A stretch of DNA of 55,639 bases from Sporolactobacillus sp. STSJ-5 (GCF_024385605.1 NZ_JANFOJ010000021.1:1-55639); one strand, 5' to 3'; counted from the first letter of the stretch, positions 15,619 through 24,734 are shown. Made by a program: numbers and translations. The notes: generated by a model not told the origin, from the sequence alone.

Positions 15619-16467
15619 TCACAATAAAGAGTGGACGAGCAGTTGCGTGTAAGCGTGATGCGGATCTTCGAGAATCTGGTCGGTTAACCCCGCTTCAATG
15701 CAGCGTCCTTGTTTCATCACCATTGTCCGATCACACAACATACGGATCACACCGAGATCATGCGAGACAACAATCATCGCTGTTCGACTCTCTCGCTGAA
15801 TGCGTCGTATCAGATCAAGGACACGTGCTTGAACCGACAGGTCAAGACCGGTGGTTACTTCATCCAACAGTAGGATCGGCGGATGATTGGCCAATGCTTT
15901 GGAAATCTGAACGCGCTGCTGCATGCCGCCACTGAAATGGAGCGGCGCCTCATCCATTCTCGTGACCGGAATCTCAACATGCTCAAGCAGTTCCTTGGCG
16001 CGTGCGCGTATATTGTGTACATTGAACTGCCCGGCGGCAATTAGTTTTTCAGCAATATTGCCGCCGCTTGAGAATTGCATTCTCAGACCGATCCACGGAT
16101 TTTGGTAAACCATCCCCATTAAATGATTGCGAATATAGCGCTTTTGCTGAGAAGATGCACAAAATATATTTGCCGCTCCCTTTTCATAGGTTGCGATGGT
16201 CGCTGAGCCATCGGTGACCGGATTGTCAAAATAAAGACATTGGACTAGCGAACTTTTCCCTGATCCGCTTTCACCAACGATGCCAAGAATTTCTCCTTCA
16301 TAGAGATCAAAGGAAAGGTCATTGCACGCCCAGACTGTGCCGCAGTGCGGGCAATGGTTGCTCCCTTCAGGTAGCTGTTCCGGATGGCTGCAGGCAGCGC
16401 AGCCTTTCCCGAACCGCTTTGTCAAATGCCGAACGCTGAGCAGCGGTCGGCTTGCATCATGGATCAT
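15619..16467 (-). CDS. phnK: C-P lyase ATPase PhnK with a Cys4 (zinc ribbon-like) insert
   Basis: The start ATG (16467) overlaps the phnJ stop (ATGA). The 282-residue ATPase has Walker A GIVGESGSGKSS, the signature HFSGGMQQRVQISKAL and Walker B ILLLDEVTTGLDLS. PhnK docks on the PhnGHIJ core complex. Before Walker A there is an insert with CAAC and CPHC pairs (about residues 23-45) that looks like a zinc ribbon. E. coli PhnK lacks it; as far as I recall, some other PhnK proteins carry a similar insert. Confidence 0.93.
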   Translation of the reverse strand: MIHDASRPLLSVRHLTKRFGKGCAACSHPEQLPEGSNHCPHCGTVWACNDLSFDLYEGEILGIVGESGSGKSSLVQCLYFDNPVTDGSATIATYEKGAANIFCASSQQKRYIRNHLMGMVYQNPWIGLRMQFSSGGNIAEKLIAAGQFNVHNIRARAKELLEHVEIPVTRMDEAPLHFSGGMQQRVQISKALANHPPILLLDEVTTGLDLSVQARVLDLIRRIQRESRTAMIVVSHDLGVIRMLCDRTMVMKQGRCIEAGLTDQILEDPHHAYTQLLVHSLL

Positions 16468-17321
16468 GGTGTATGCCTCTTTTCTTGTCGTTTTCGGCAA
16501 TTGCCGGTATCCGAACATTGGTAGAATTTCTGACCGGTTTTTTCATCAAAAAGTTCGTCAAGAAAGGTATCGCTGCTGCCGCACAGCCGGCAGGAGCATC
16601 CCTCGAAATGTTCGACCTCAAACGGATAATCGTCAAAAGCAAGCGGCTCTATTTCTGTGTAAGGCGGAATGGCATAGATCTTCTTCTCGCGGCCGGCACC
16701 GAACAGAAACAGCCCATCCGCATGATTCAGCTTTGGCAGATCATAGCGGGGAATCGGGCTTGGCGCGAAAATGTATCGTTTGTGCGCGAGTGCCGGATAG
16801 TCGGCACCGATGCTGATTTTCCCCCATTTGACAATGTCTTCATATAAGCGCAGCCAAATTCCACTGTAATCCATTTCCGCATGCAGCTGCTTCGTTTTGC
16901 GCTCCTTGGCTTCAACCATCCGAAGCGGTTCCGGCAGCGGTACTTGAAAAACGAGAATTTGATCGCTGCGAATCGGCACCTCGGGAATCCGGTGGCGGGT
17001 TTGAATGATGGTTGCACGCTCTGAGTCGGTCGTGACCTCGGCTTTCGTGCAGGACTGGACCAACTTTTTGATACTGACGGCATTGACACTGTCGTCGTTT
17101 CCTTGATCAATCACTTTAAGACAATCCTGATCACCGATCAGTGACAGAGTTAGCTGCAAGCCGCCGGTTCCCCAGCCGCGGCCAATCGGCATTTCTCTGG
17201 AGGCAAACGGCACTTGATAACCGGGAATGGCAATGGCCTTAAGCGTTGTGCGACGAATTTCTTTTTTGGATCCCTCATCGAGAAAGGCATAATTGTATGT
17301 TTGTTTCAAATGTGCCTGCAT
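16464..17321 (-). CDS. phnJ: C-P lyase radical SAM subunit PhnJ
   Basis: This 285-residue protein is the catalytic subunit that cleaves the carbon-phosphorus bond using a [4Fe-4S] cluster, SAM and a thiyl radical. The C-terminal cysteines are visible as CRLCG followed by FYQCSDTGNC, matching the cluster Cys residues and the radical Cys of the E. coli enzyme. An extra Cys lies just before (GCSCRLC). It starts at ATG behind GGAGTGA, 7 bases after phnI. Length is close to the E. coli protein. Confidence 0.96.
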   Translation of the reverse strand: MQAHLKQTYNYAFLDEGSKKEIRRTTLKAIAIPGYQVPFASREMPIGRGWGTGGLQLTLSLIGDQDCLKVIDQGNDDSVNAVSIKKLVQSCTKAEVTTDSERATIIQTRHRIPEVPIRSDQILVFQVPLPEPLRMVEAKERKTKQLHAEMDYSGIWLRLYEDIVKWGKISIGADYPALAHKRYIFAPSPIPRYDLPKLNHADGLFLFGAGREKKIYAIPPYTEIEPLAFDDYPFEVEHFEGCSCRLCGSSDTFLDELFDEKTGQKFYQCSDTGNCRKRQEKRHTP

Positions 17322-17328
17322 GGTTGCG

Positions 17329-18423
17329 TCACTCCTTTCGCATCTCTTTCTTTTCGGATTCAGCTATTTTCTGTGTTTGCCGCAGGACATCGAGTTTTGA
17401 TTGAAAGGTGATATAATGCGGTAATTTTAAGTGAGACACGAATCCATTGGCTTCAATGCTGTCGACATGGAGCAGAACGAATTCTTCATCTTGAGACGGG
17501 ATTGATCCCTTTGTCTCCAGACCTTGCTCAAGAATCGCCATGGCGATTGCTTTAGTTTCGTTTTGCCCGAAGGTCAGCCCGTAGCCAAGCCGCAGTTTTA
17601 CATCACCTTGATCATCACGTTCGAAGGCATTGATCGTTTCGATCTCGGTCAGCATGATTTCGCCAAGACAGAGACTTTCATTGGAATCAAGCGGATAGGC
17701 AATGGTTAGTTCTGTATAGCCGACGCGCAGTTCGCCGATCGTCGGATGATTGGTGATATGGCCGCGCATGCTGCTGTAGGCAAGTGCTGTCATGGCACCT
17801 GTCTCTCCGCGGGCCAAAATCTGAAGCTTGGCGGATCTCGGAGCCGGGAAGGTCAGTTTGTCGCGTGTGATATCAAACAAAACGCCTGACGACTTTGGCG
17901 GAAACAGCAAGCCTTGTTCCCGAAGTAAACCGGCAACTTTTGGGAAGGAAAGCGGCTGATCTGCGTTAAGCTCCGGTATTTGTTCTTTCAACAGGTTCTT
18001 TAGGGCTTGTGCATTTTCATTCTCAAGGGCAAAGTTGAGCAGCCGATGGGTGTAGTCCATGGTTGGTCCGAGCATTTGACCGCCCGGGATATCTTTGAAG
18101 GCGGAAGAAATGCGGCGGATGACGCGCATTTGACCCGGATCTATGACTTCTGACTCATAATTTCGTTCGAGTGTGGATCGATAAGCACGCATGAGAAAGG
18201 CCGCTTCGCAAAGATCACCTTCTGCCTGCTTGATGGCAAGTGCAGCATATTCCGGAGCGTAAAGGCCGCCTTCACTCATCACGCGATCCGTAAGATGACG
18301 TAATTGTTTCGCAATTTCAGTGGTCTCCAGGCTATGCTCTGCGTCTTTAATCCGATACCATTGATTGAGCCGGTTGGCAGCCTCGATGGCTTTTTGTCCG
18401 CCGGTTACTGCAACATATCCCAT
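17329..18423 (-). CDS. phnI: C-P lyase core subunit PhnI
   Basis: This 364-residue protein starts MGYVAVTGGQKAIEAANRL, the typical PhnI opening. It also has the conserved regions GGQMLGPTMDYTHRLL and GYTELTIAYPLDS. PhnI with PhnG and PhnH couples phosphonate to ribose of ATP, releasing adenine. The gene abuts phnH with no gap. No truncation or missing region is seen. Confidence 0.96.
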   Translation of the reverse strand: MGYVAVTGGQKAIEAANRLNQWYRIKDAEHSLETTEIAKQLRHLTDRVMSEGGLYAPEYAALAIKQAEGDLCEAAFLMRAYRSTLERNYESEVIDPGQMRVIRRISSAFKDIPGGQMLGPTMDYTHRLLNFALENENAQALKNLLKEQIPELNADQPLSFPKVAGLLREQGLLFPPKSSGVLFDITRDKLTFPAPRSAKLQILARGETGAMTALAYSSMRGHITNHPTIGELRVGYTELTIAYPLDSNESLCLGEIMLTEIETINAFERDDQGDVKLRLGYGLTFGQNETKAIAMAILEQGLETKGSIPSQDEEFVLLHVDSIEANGFVSHLKLPHYITFQSKLDVLRQTQKIAESEKKEMRKE

Positions 18424-19050
18424 TTAGAAATCCCTTCTTTCGATGCGCGTTGTTCTTGGCAGGGCAGCGATCCGTCCATCATCGTCGAATAGGATGAAAT
18501 CACAGCCGGTCGGATATTCACGGTTACGCTCGGAACGCAGGCGCAGCCATTCGCTGTTCATTCCATCTGCTGAAAGAATATGCCAACCATTGATTCCCGG
18601 ACCGCGCAGCACCATTGGCAGTGCCAAATCATCGGCACCGGACAGTTTACGGACATGAAGGGCAATCGTTGCACTCTTTTCCGGTTCGGTCAGTGTGCCG
18701 ATGCGGACGGATTGCATGATCGAATCGATTTCATCGATTTCCGGAGGTGTGTCGATGAATAAATAATCAGCAGCATGCGAAGCCGTATGACGGCTCCCAG
18801 TTGTCCATTCGATCGCGTGTTCCGCATCGTCAGCGTTTATCTCCTGTGAATAGTAATAGAAGCTGACTTGTTGGTCCAGCAGGGTTTGTGCAAGTACATA
18901 GGTGCCGGTTGAGCACGGACATGTTTCGGGAACTTTGTGCAGAAGGACGGAAATGTCATTGATCTTTCCCGGACGTGCCATACTATCAAGTAAATGGCGA
19001 TACAGTTTACGTGTGTCATGCACATGATGAAAGGTTTCAGCGTTTGTCAT
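18424..19050 (-). CDS. phnH: C-P lyase core subunit PhnH
   Basis: This 208-residue protein has the PhnH opening ETFHHVHDTRKLYRHLLDSM with the following ARPGKI motif, and the C-terminal PLVLRGPGI-like text LPMVLRGPGINGWHIL, then GCDFILFDDDGRIAALPRTT. PhnH is a small structural subunit of the C-P lyase core. It overlaps the end of phnG by 14 bases. Confidence 0.95.
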   Translation of the reverse strand: MTNAETFHHVHDTRKLYRHLLDSMARPGKINDISVLLHKVPETCPCSTGTYVLAQTLLDQQVSFYYYSQEINADDAEHAIEWTTGSRHTASHAADYLFIDTPPEIDEIDSIMQSVRIGTLTEPEKSATIALHVRKLSGADDLALPMVLRGPGINGWHILSADGMNSEWLRLRSERNREYPTGCDFILFDDDGRIAALPRTTRIERRDF

Positions 19051-19480
19051 TGTATTCCTCCATCGTATTGAAATGGACTTGGGATTGCGCGTTGCGCGCG
19101 TATTCTAAGGCATGCGTCTCCTGAATACGCTGTTCTTCCGCATGGAATTGGGAACCATATTGGTCGAGCAGCGGCAGCCCCGCATTATGTGCCGCGTCGA
19201 TGACAGCCATGCAATAGGCGCGTATCGGTTTTCTTCCGACAACGATACCGATACCGAACTGTCCATGGACGGATGCAGTACATTCGGTGACGAGTACTTC
19301 ACCAAGATAAAAGGGCTGACTTGAAACGGAGTCCTTTGTTTTGGTCATGACAAGTGAGGTTTGCGGCTCGCGCTCCACCTGTACCTTTTGTTCCTGTTCG
19401 ATTTTGTATGTGATTTCTTCTAATAGAGGAAGCGAGCAAGCGCTCATGATTCGACTGAGCTGCTGCTTATTCATCAACAT
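19037..19480 (-). CDS. phnG: C-P lyase core subunit PhnG
   Basis: This 147-residue protein is the first gene of the operon. It starts at ATG behind AAAGGAG. Typical PhnG text includes PFYLGEVLVTECTASVHGQF, then GIGIVVGRKPIRAYCMAVIDAA. PhnG joins PhnH, PhnI and PhnJ in the core complex. It lies downstream of Pho boxes (19680-19606), so the whole operon is probably turned on by phosphate starvation. Confidence 0.95.
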   Translation of the reverse strand: MLMNKQQLSRIMSACSLPLLEEITYKIEQEQKVQVEREPQTSLVMTKTKDSVSSQPFYLGEVLVTECTASVHGQFGIGIVVGRKPIRAYCMAVIDAAHNAGLPLLDQYGSQFHAEEQRIQETHALEYARNAQSQVHFNTMEEYNDKR

Positions 19481-19861
19481 GAAACGTCGACTCCTTTGTT
19501 AAGACTAAAGTAGGTAAAACACGTGTCCTGTCCTGTGCTGGAAAAACGTGCGTCTTCAGCAGCCGGAAAGAATTACTTTTCAAGAAAATAAGAATTGGCA
19601 AGGTATATAAAGCTCGTTACATGTGTCACTGTAACTTATCGATAAGTACAAATAGTTAATGCACTGTAAAAAGACTGTAAAAGAAGGGACAGATTTGAGA
19701 TATAATTCATTGAAAAAACAGAAAAATAAGGAGGGATTGGCGCTGCGGGCTCGAAATGTGTGGCAGATATCCGCTTTGGAGTGCCCAAAAATGAACACAA
19801 TGGAATGGATGGAGAAATGACGGGTGATCCAATCAAACTAATGGTTACGGAAAAACAGGAA
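19481..19861. other. 381-base gap between phnF and phnG
   Basis: Besides the Pho-box promoter it holds, on the plus strand, TATAAT at 19701-19706 and an AAGGAGGG at 19728-19735, but no plausible frame follows the latter. Nothing else was recognised. Confidence 0.4.
19606..19680 (-). promoter_or_regulatory. Pho-box cluster and promoter of the phn operon
   Basis: On the minus strand TTACAG occurs at 19680-19675 and again at 19669-19664, then TTAACT at 19659-19654 and TTACAG at 19635-19630. This is the TT(A/T/C)ACA repeat with about 11-base period that PhoP binds in Bacillus. A perfect palindrome ACTTATCGATAAGT (19634-19647) lies among them and could be a PhnF site. A TATATA -10 candidate is at 19611-19606. 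Confidence 0.7.
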
Positions 19862-20578
19862 TTAAAAATCGATAACGTAATGGCATGTATCGCTGCGCAT
19901 TTTGGATAAGGTGTATTCAAAGGGATGCCCGTTTGGATGATTGGCAAAACTTCTAATTTGAACCAGTGGAACATTTTCAGGGAGTTGCAGCATGAGCACG
20001 TCTTCTAAATTAGGAAGGATTGCCTGAACAATTGATTTCGTGCGAACCGGAGAAATCCGGTAATGGTCGGATAATATCTTATACAATGATTTAAAGTTTG
20101 TTAAATAGTTCTCGAGATTCGGGATGTCCTTTTCACAAATGATCGTCTTGGACAGTGAGACCGGTGTTTCATTAATAAATCGTTTAATCCGCAGATCATA
20201 AATAAATTCATGGGTTTCAAGGTTCAAATAGCGGCATTCTTGCTGCGTGGGATGACGCCGGTCATGGTGCAGTAGCTGTCCGCGGTGAGGGACGGCTTTC
20301 TCTTTGAGGTTCTCCGAAAATCCGGTCCGTGCAGATAACTGATAGGGGAACACTTCAGGCCGAGAGATCACAAATGCACCTTTTCCTTGATGAGCGGTGA
20401 TCCAGCCCATGTTGATCAAACGGGCGACGGCAGTACGAACAATATGGTGATTTGCTTGGAATTTGTCGCATAGTTCGTGTTCCGAAGGAAGTTTATCTCC
20501 AATTCGGTACGTTCCTTTTTTTATTTGAGCGATCAGATAGTCTGCAATTTGCAAATGGCGTATGTCTGATTTTGACAT
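19862..20578 (-). CDS. phnF: GntR/HutC-family regulator PhnF
   Basis: This 238-residue protein has an N-terminal GntR winged helix (GDKLPSEHELCDKFQANHHI and following VRTAVARLINMGWITAHQGKG, about 27-68) and a C-terminal UTRA ligand domain (about 90-235). PhnF proteins repress phosphonate or phosphate-uptake genes. It starts at ATG behind GAGGTGA. It is upstream of the C-P lyase operon in the same direction and divergent from phnDCEE, so it could control both. The palindrome at 19634-19647 is a candidate site. Confidence 0.9.
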   Translation of the reverse strand: MSKSDIRHLQIADYLIAQIKKGTYRIGDKLPSEHELCDKFQANHHIVRTAVARLINMGWITAHQGKGAFVISRPEVFPYQLSARTGFSENLKEKAVPHRGQLLHHDRRHPTQQECRYLNLETHEFIYDLRIKRFINETPVSLSKTIICEKDIPNLENYLTNFKSLYKILSDHYRISPVRTKSIVQAILPNLEDVLMLQLPENVPLVQIRSFANHPNGHPFEYTLSKMRSDTCHYVIDF

Positions 20579-20983
20579 TGCATGTTCACCTCGGTGTTCC
20601 CTTTTCTATTAAGTTTACCGCGAAGCAAGGATTCTGTATATGAGCGGCATAAGTTTTCGTTTTTTATAGGTATCTTTGTTGGCTCTTCTACTATTTCACC
20701 TTCTTTGGAATGTACATAATTCTCAAACTTTAAATTTTCTCAATAGTATATTAACATTCTATAATTATTCGCTCGCTACAATGTAACCTGTGAGCCAAAA
20801 TGAATCGACCACAGCGTTAAGGGAGCTTAGTAAACTCAATCAAGGTGTTCGTATACTTTTCGAGTTGAAAAATCAAAAGTTGATATTCGTAAAAGATTAT
20901 GCTGCGAGTAGATTCTCCTTTTTTCGCTCAACCAAAGTATATTTACATAAAATAATCACATATCTCGAGGGGGAAATAGCAAA
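20579..20983. other. 405-base divergent region between phnF and phnD
   Basis: TATAAT (20760-20765) with a weak TTCTCA at 17 bases upstream is a possible phnD promoter, which would give a leader of about 210 bases. A single Pho-like TTAACA lies at 20751-20756. No terminator or gene is convincing; the frame from 20790 has no SD. Confidence 0.45.
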
Positions 20984-22021
20984 GTGAAAAAGGTTGCAAT
21001 GATTCTGTTGCTCGCAATGTTGACCATGGTCTTCAGTGCCTGCAGTTCATCGTCAGAAAATGGAAAGAGCGGCAGCAGCGACAAGAGCAAAGAAACGATT
21101 ACAGTGGTTTGGTATCCAAACGAGTCTGCTGATGACTTAAAGGATTCGCGTGCAGCGATTGATGAAGTCATTGCTAAGGCAACGGGTAAGAAGGTCGTAG
21201 ACAAGCTGACGACGGATTACAACATTGCAATTGAAGCACTTGTCAGTGGAAATGCGCAACTTGGACTTATGGGAGGCGAAGGGTACACTGAAGCACATAA
21301 GAAAAATGCTGATGTCGTCCCTGCAGTCGTTAATAGTGGTGCGTCTGGAACGCTGAAGGATGCACTCTATCACAGCTGGATTTCCGTTCAAACCAAAGAT
21401 GCTTCTAAATATATGAAAGATGGCAAGCCTTCAATTGACAATATTGTCGGCAAGAAAATGTCTTTTGTCTCTCCGAGCTCGACTTCTGGATTTGCAATTC
21501 CGACAAGCAGAATCATCACACATTTCGGTGATCAAGATAAATATAAAGATTTGAAAGTGGAAGATATGCAACAAGGCGGCAAATTTTTCAGCCAAGTACT
21601 TTTCGGTCAATCACATCAAGGTTCTGCGGCAAATCTATTAATGGGTAAAGCCGACGTTGCCGCTTTCATGGATCTGCTTACACCAAATTATTTTTCACTT
21701 GTTAGCGGCAAGCTAAATGAAGAAGGTTCCGTACTCAAGGTAAGAGATAATGCAAGTGATCCATTCACTTCACTGAAAGGCAAAGAATTCACAGTACTAT
21801 CTGTTACTCCGGTACTGAACGGACCGATTGCAATGAACTCGAAGGCATTAAGCAAAGAAGATCAAAAGAAAATTCAAGACGCCTTGACCTCTGATGAAAC
21901 AGCGAATAATTCAAAAGTATTTGCCCCAGAAGGTGAAAAAGGTATCTTCTCAAAAGATGGTAAATCTCGTTTCGTAAAAGTTGAAGATTCTTGGTACGAC
22001 GCAATCCGTGACCTTCATTAA
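20984..22021 (+). CDS. phnD: Phosphonate ABC transporter substrate-binding lipoprotein PhnD
   Basis: This 345-residue protein has a lipoprotein signal (MKKVAMILLLAMLTMVFSAC), with Cys about residue 20 followed by a Ser-rich linker. The mature part is a PhnD-type binding protein: VVWYPNESADDLKDSR at the N-terminus, and KKMSFVSPSSTSGFAIP, the strand that lines the phosphonate pocket. It starts at GTG behind a CGAGGGGGA SD. It delivers phosphonates to the PhnE permeases encoded downstream. Confidence 0.95.
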   Translation: MKKVAMILLLAMLTMVFSACSSSSENGKSGSSDKSKETITVVWYPNESADDLKDSRAAIDEVIAKATGKKVVDKLTTDYNIAIEALVSGNAQLGLMGGEGYTEAHKKNADVVPAVVNSGASGTLKDALYHSWISVQTKDASKYMKDGKPSIDNIVGKKMSFVSPSSTSGFAIPTSRIITHFGDQDKYKDLKVEDMQQGGKFFSQVLFGQSHQGSAANLLMGKADVAAFMDLLTPNYFSLVSGKLNEEGSVLKVRDNASDPFTSLKGKEFTVLSVTPVLNGPIAMNSKALSKEDQKKIQDALTSDETANNSKVFAPEGEKGIFSKDGKSRFVKVEDSWYDAIRDLH

Positions 22022-22047
22022 ATTAAAATCGAATAGAGGGGTTAGCG

Positions 22048-22851
22048 ATGACAACGTTACTGGAAATGAAAAACGTTTCGAAAAAATACGGAAACGGTAC
22101 TGTAGCGTTATCAGATGTGAGCTTCTCCGTCAATGAGGGAGAGTTTGTTTCCGTTATCGGTCCATCCGGTGCAGGGAAATCAACGCTCCTTCGTTGCATT
22201 AACCAAATGATTCAGGCAACAGACGGAGAAATCATTTTTGATGACGTCAATGTAATGGGATTTAAAGGGCGCGCACTGAGACAAATGCGGACGAAGATGG
22301 GCATGATTTTTCAAAACTACAACCTTGTCGAACGACTGTCCGTCATTGAGAACGTGCTGCACGGCAGACTCGGCTATAAATCAATGCTGGCAGGATCTCT
22401 CGGTTTGTTTACTGATGATGAAAAGCGGCAGGCTTACCGCTTATTGGAAAAGCTCGGGCTCAAAGAACAAATCTATCGCCGTTGTGATCAGCTCAGCGGC
22501 GGGCAGAAGCAGCGTGTCGGTATTGCCAGAGCATTGATTCAGAATCCGAAACTGATGCTTTGTGACGAACCGATTGCTTCGCTTGATCCAAGCTCATCGA
22601 AGACAATCATGGATCATCTCAAAGATATCTCGGATTCATTGAAAATTACTGTGTTGATTAACTTGCATCAAGTGGATGTAGCGATGAACTATGCAGATCG
22701 CATAATTGGTGTTAGTAAGGGAAGCATTGTATTCAATGGTGTTCCATCTGAACTGACGAATGACAATATTAAGGCAATCTATGGTTCCGATGCGGAAAAA
22801 TTGATGATTAATGTTGAGGATCAGGGCCGGATGAAGGCGGCGGAGAAATAA
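22048..22851 (+). CDS. phnC: Phosphonate ABC transporter ATPase PhnC
   Basis: This 267-residue ATPase has Walker A GPSGAGKST (about 38-46), Q-loop MIFQNYNLVERL, the signature QLSGGQKQRVGIARAL and Walker B LMLCDEPIASLDP. It is 26 bases after phnD and its TAA shares a base with the phnE ATG (TAATG), so translation is coupled. Confidence 0.95.
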   Translation: MTTLLEMKNVSKKYGNGTVALSDVSFSVNEGEFVSVIGPSGAGKSTLLRCINQMIQATDGEIIFDDVNVMGFKGRALRQMRTKMGMIFQNYNLVERLSVIENVLHGRLGYKSMLAGSLGLFTDDEKRQAYRLLEKLGLKEQIYRRCDQLSGGQKQRVGIARALIQNPKLMLCDEPIASLDPSSSKTIMDHLKDISDSLKITVLINLHQVDVAMNYADRIIGVSKGSIVFNGVPSELTNDNIKAIYGSDAEKLMINVEDQGRMKAAEK

Positions 22852-23636
22852 TGAGTCAGACGTTTTTTTTTAAAAAAAGAGTTCGATCGCTCGTCATCTT
22901 TTGTGTCGTTGCCTTAATATGCTTTGCTTCATCGGTGATGACTCAATTTGATCTGTCACAAGGAATCGCTGCTATTCCAAAAGCGATTGTATGGGGATTT
23001 TCTAGTTTCTATCCGACCGCGGATTCATTTGTCTATCTCTCGGAAATCTGGGTAAAAATGCAGGAGACTCTGCTTGTCTCTATTGCTGCAGCAGCGACAG
23101 CAGCCATTTTTGCCTTCGTCTTCGCCGTTTTCGGTTCAAGGATTACAAAGGTGAATGGTTTTATCGCAATGTTGAGTCGCGCTTTTGCAAATCTTTCCCG
23201 AAATATTGATGTCAGTGTCTGGTCGATTGTACTGCTGCTTACCTTTGGGCAAACACCGATTACCGGATTTTTTGCGCTTTTTATTGCGTCATTTGGCTTT
23301 CTGACCCGTGCTTTTATGGAAACCATCGATGAATCGGGAACCGATCCGGTCGAAGCGCTAAAGGCAACCGGCGCGGGGTATGTCCCGACAATTTTTCAGG
23401 CAGTCGTCCCCTCAAGTATTTCACAAATCATGAGTTGGATCTTGTTTATGATTGAGACCAATATTCGAGCAGCAACGTTGGTAGGCATTCTGACTGGTTC
23501 CGGTATCGGTTACATCTTTGATTTGTATTATAAACGGATGGACTATCACACGGCGAGTCTGGTGGTCATTGTCATCGTGATTTCAATTTTGCTTATTGAA
23601 CAAATATCCAACTATATAAGAAGGGCGATGTTGTAA
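22851..23636 (+). CDS. phnE: Phosphonate ABC transporter permease PhnE (first copy)
   Basis: This 261-residue membrane protein has about six helices and the permease EAA loop EALKATGAGYVPTIFQAVVP (about 166-185). It overlaps phnC and the second permease through TAATG junctions. The two unlike PhnE proteins probably form a heterodimeric channel. Confidence 0.94.
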   Translation: MSQTFFFKKRVRSLVIFCVVALICFASSVMTQFDLSQGIAAIPKAIVWGFSSFYPTADSFVYLSEIWVKMQETLLVSIAAAATAAIFAFVFAVFGSRITKVNGFIAMLSRAFANLSRNIDVSVWSIVLLLTFGQTPITGFFALFIASFGFLTRAFMETIDESGTDPVEALKATGAGYVPTIFQAVVPSSISQIMSWILFMIETNIRAATLVGILTGSGIGYIFDLYYKRMDYHTASLVVIVIVISILLIEQISNYIRRAML

Positions 23637-24487
23637 TGAAAGCATCACCAAAACTGACTAACGATGTGTTTGCCGCCACGGATCGTTTGCCGCCAATTAA
23701 GCTAAAGAAACTGACTAAGTCGAATATCGTCATTCGAACAACAATGATTGTTTTGGCAGTTTTAACGGTTTATGGATTTGTGACTTTCAATAATCAGAAA
23801 CTAAATTTCTGGCAGAATTTGTTCGCAACATTTGCGAATTTCAGAACAATTTTTTTCCAGCCGCATTTTAATCATTTTACTTTTTCTCAAGCATTCGAAG
23901 GTGTGTTGATAACATTGGCACTTGGTTTACTGACAACCATTGTTGGTGCTGTGGTCGCTTTTTTTCTATCGCTGCTTGCTGCTGAGAATTTAACGAATAA
24001 AACGATCTCGAATAGTGTGAAGACGCTGGTTGCTATTATTCGTGCGGTGCCAACCGTTCTATGGGTGTTGATCTTTGCCATTGCGGCAGGACTAGGCAGT
24101 GTCGCCGCTGTTATTGGCATGTCCTTTCACTCCATTAGTTATTTAACAAAGGCGTATTCGGAATCATTTGAAGAACTCGATGAGGGAGTGATCGAGGCGT
24201 TAAAGGCAACCGGTGCCGGTTGGTGGCAGATTGTCTTTCAATCGATTGTCCCGAACTCCCTCACGTCACTAATCTCATGGACCTTTATGCGATTTGAAGT
24301 GAATTTTGGTGTCGCAGTTGCGATGGGTGCGGCAGCCGGAGCAGGGGGTATCGGCTATGAGATGTTTATGTCCGGCGTGTTCTATTTTGATATTAGAGAA
24401 ATGGGGACGATCACTTATTTTATTCTTGCCATTGCGATTATTCTTGAGATTATCTCAATACAAATCAAAGCAAGAATCAGAGCATAA
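23636..24487 (+). CDS. phnE: Phosphonate ABC transporter permease PhnE (second copy)
   Basis: This 283-residue membrane protein has the EAA loop EALKATGAGWWQIVFQSIVP (about 186-205), nearly the same as in the first copy, and a longer N-terminal cytoplasmic segment. It ends the import operon and is followed by two terminators. Confidence 0.94.
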   Translation: MKASPKLTNDVFAATDRLPPIKLKKLTKSNIVIRTTMIVLAVLTVYGFVTFNNQKLNFWQNLFATFANFRTIFFQPHFNHFTFSQAFEGVLITLALGLLTTIVGAVVAFFLSLLAAENLTNKTISNSVKTLVAIIRAVPTVLWVLIFAIAAGLGSVAAVIGMSFHSISYLTKAYSESFEELDEGVIEALKATGAGWWQIVFQSIVPNSLTSLISWTFMRFEVNFGVAVAMGAAAGAGGIGYEMFMSGVFYFDIREMGTITYFILAIAIILEIISIQIKARIRA

Positions 24488-24576
24488 TCGATTGTTTTCA
24501 TTTGTGTTCAGTTTATGTCTAGATACATGCGCTAAAGTGATTCGTGGGTAAAGTCATTTGTTTACCCCCGAGTATT

Positions 24577-24602
24577 GAGCTGTTTTATTGGCTCTTTTTT
24601 TA
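24577..24602 (+). terminator. Terminator after phnE
   Basis: A short GAGC/GCTC stem (24577-24580 with 24591-24594) is followed by at least seven T. A stronger GGGTAAA/TTTACCC hairpin just upstream (24546-24566) may assist it. Confidence 0.6.
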
Positions 24603-24708
24603 TACCGAAATGTCTTGATCATGGTACAGGTTCAGATGTTCAGATTGCGAGCAGATGGAGCATGTACACTGATTTCGGGTAGTTTTTATGATCTCTATCC
24701 CATAATTT

Positions 24709-24734
24709 GGGCCTATATAATAGGCTCTTTTTTT
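24709..24734 (+). terminator. Second terminator before the aminotransferase
   Basis: GGGCCTA (24709-24715) pairs with TAGGCTC (24721-24727), followed by seven T. It isolates the aminotransferase gene from the phn import operon or acts in its leader. Confidence 0.75.

Noticed and set aside
19727-19909. Plus-strand frame after AAGGAGGG in the phnF-phnG gap
   Set aside because: No usable start codon at proper spacing, and its end is antisense to phnF; kept only as a note on a promoter-like TATAAT.
20790-20987. 65-codon frame with GTG start between phnF and phnD
   Set aside because: No SD, overlaps the phnD start, and the sequence is probably the phnD leader.
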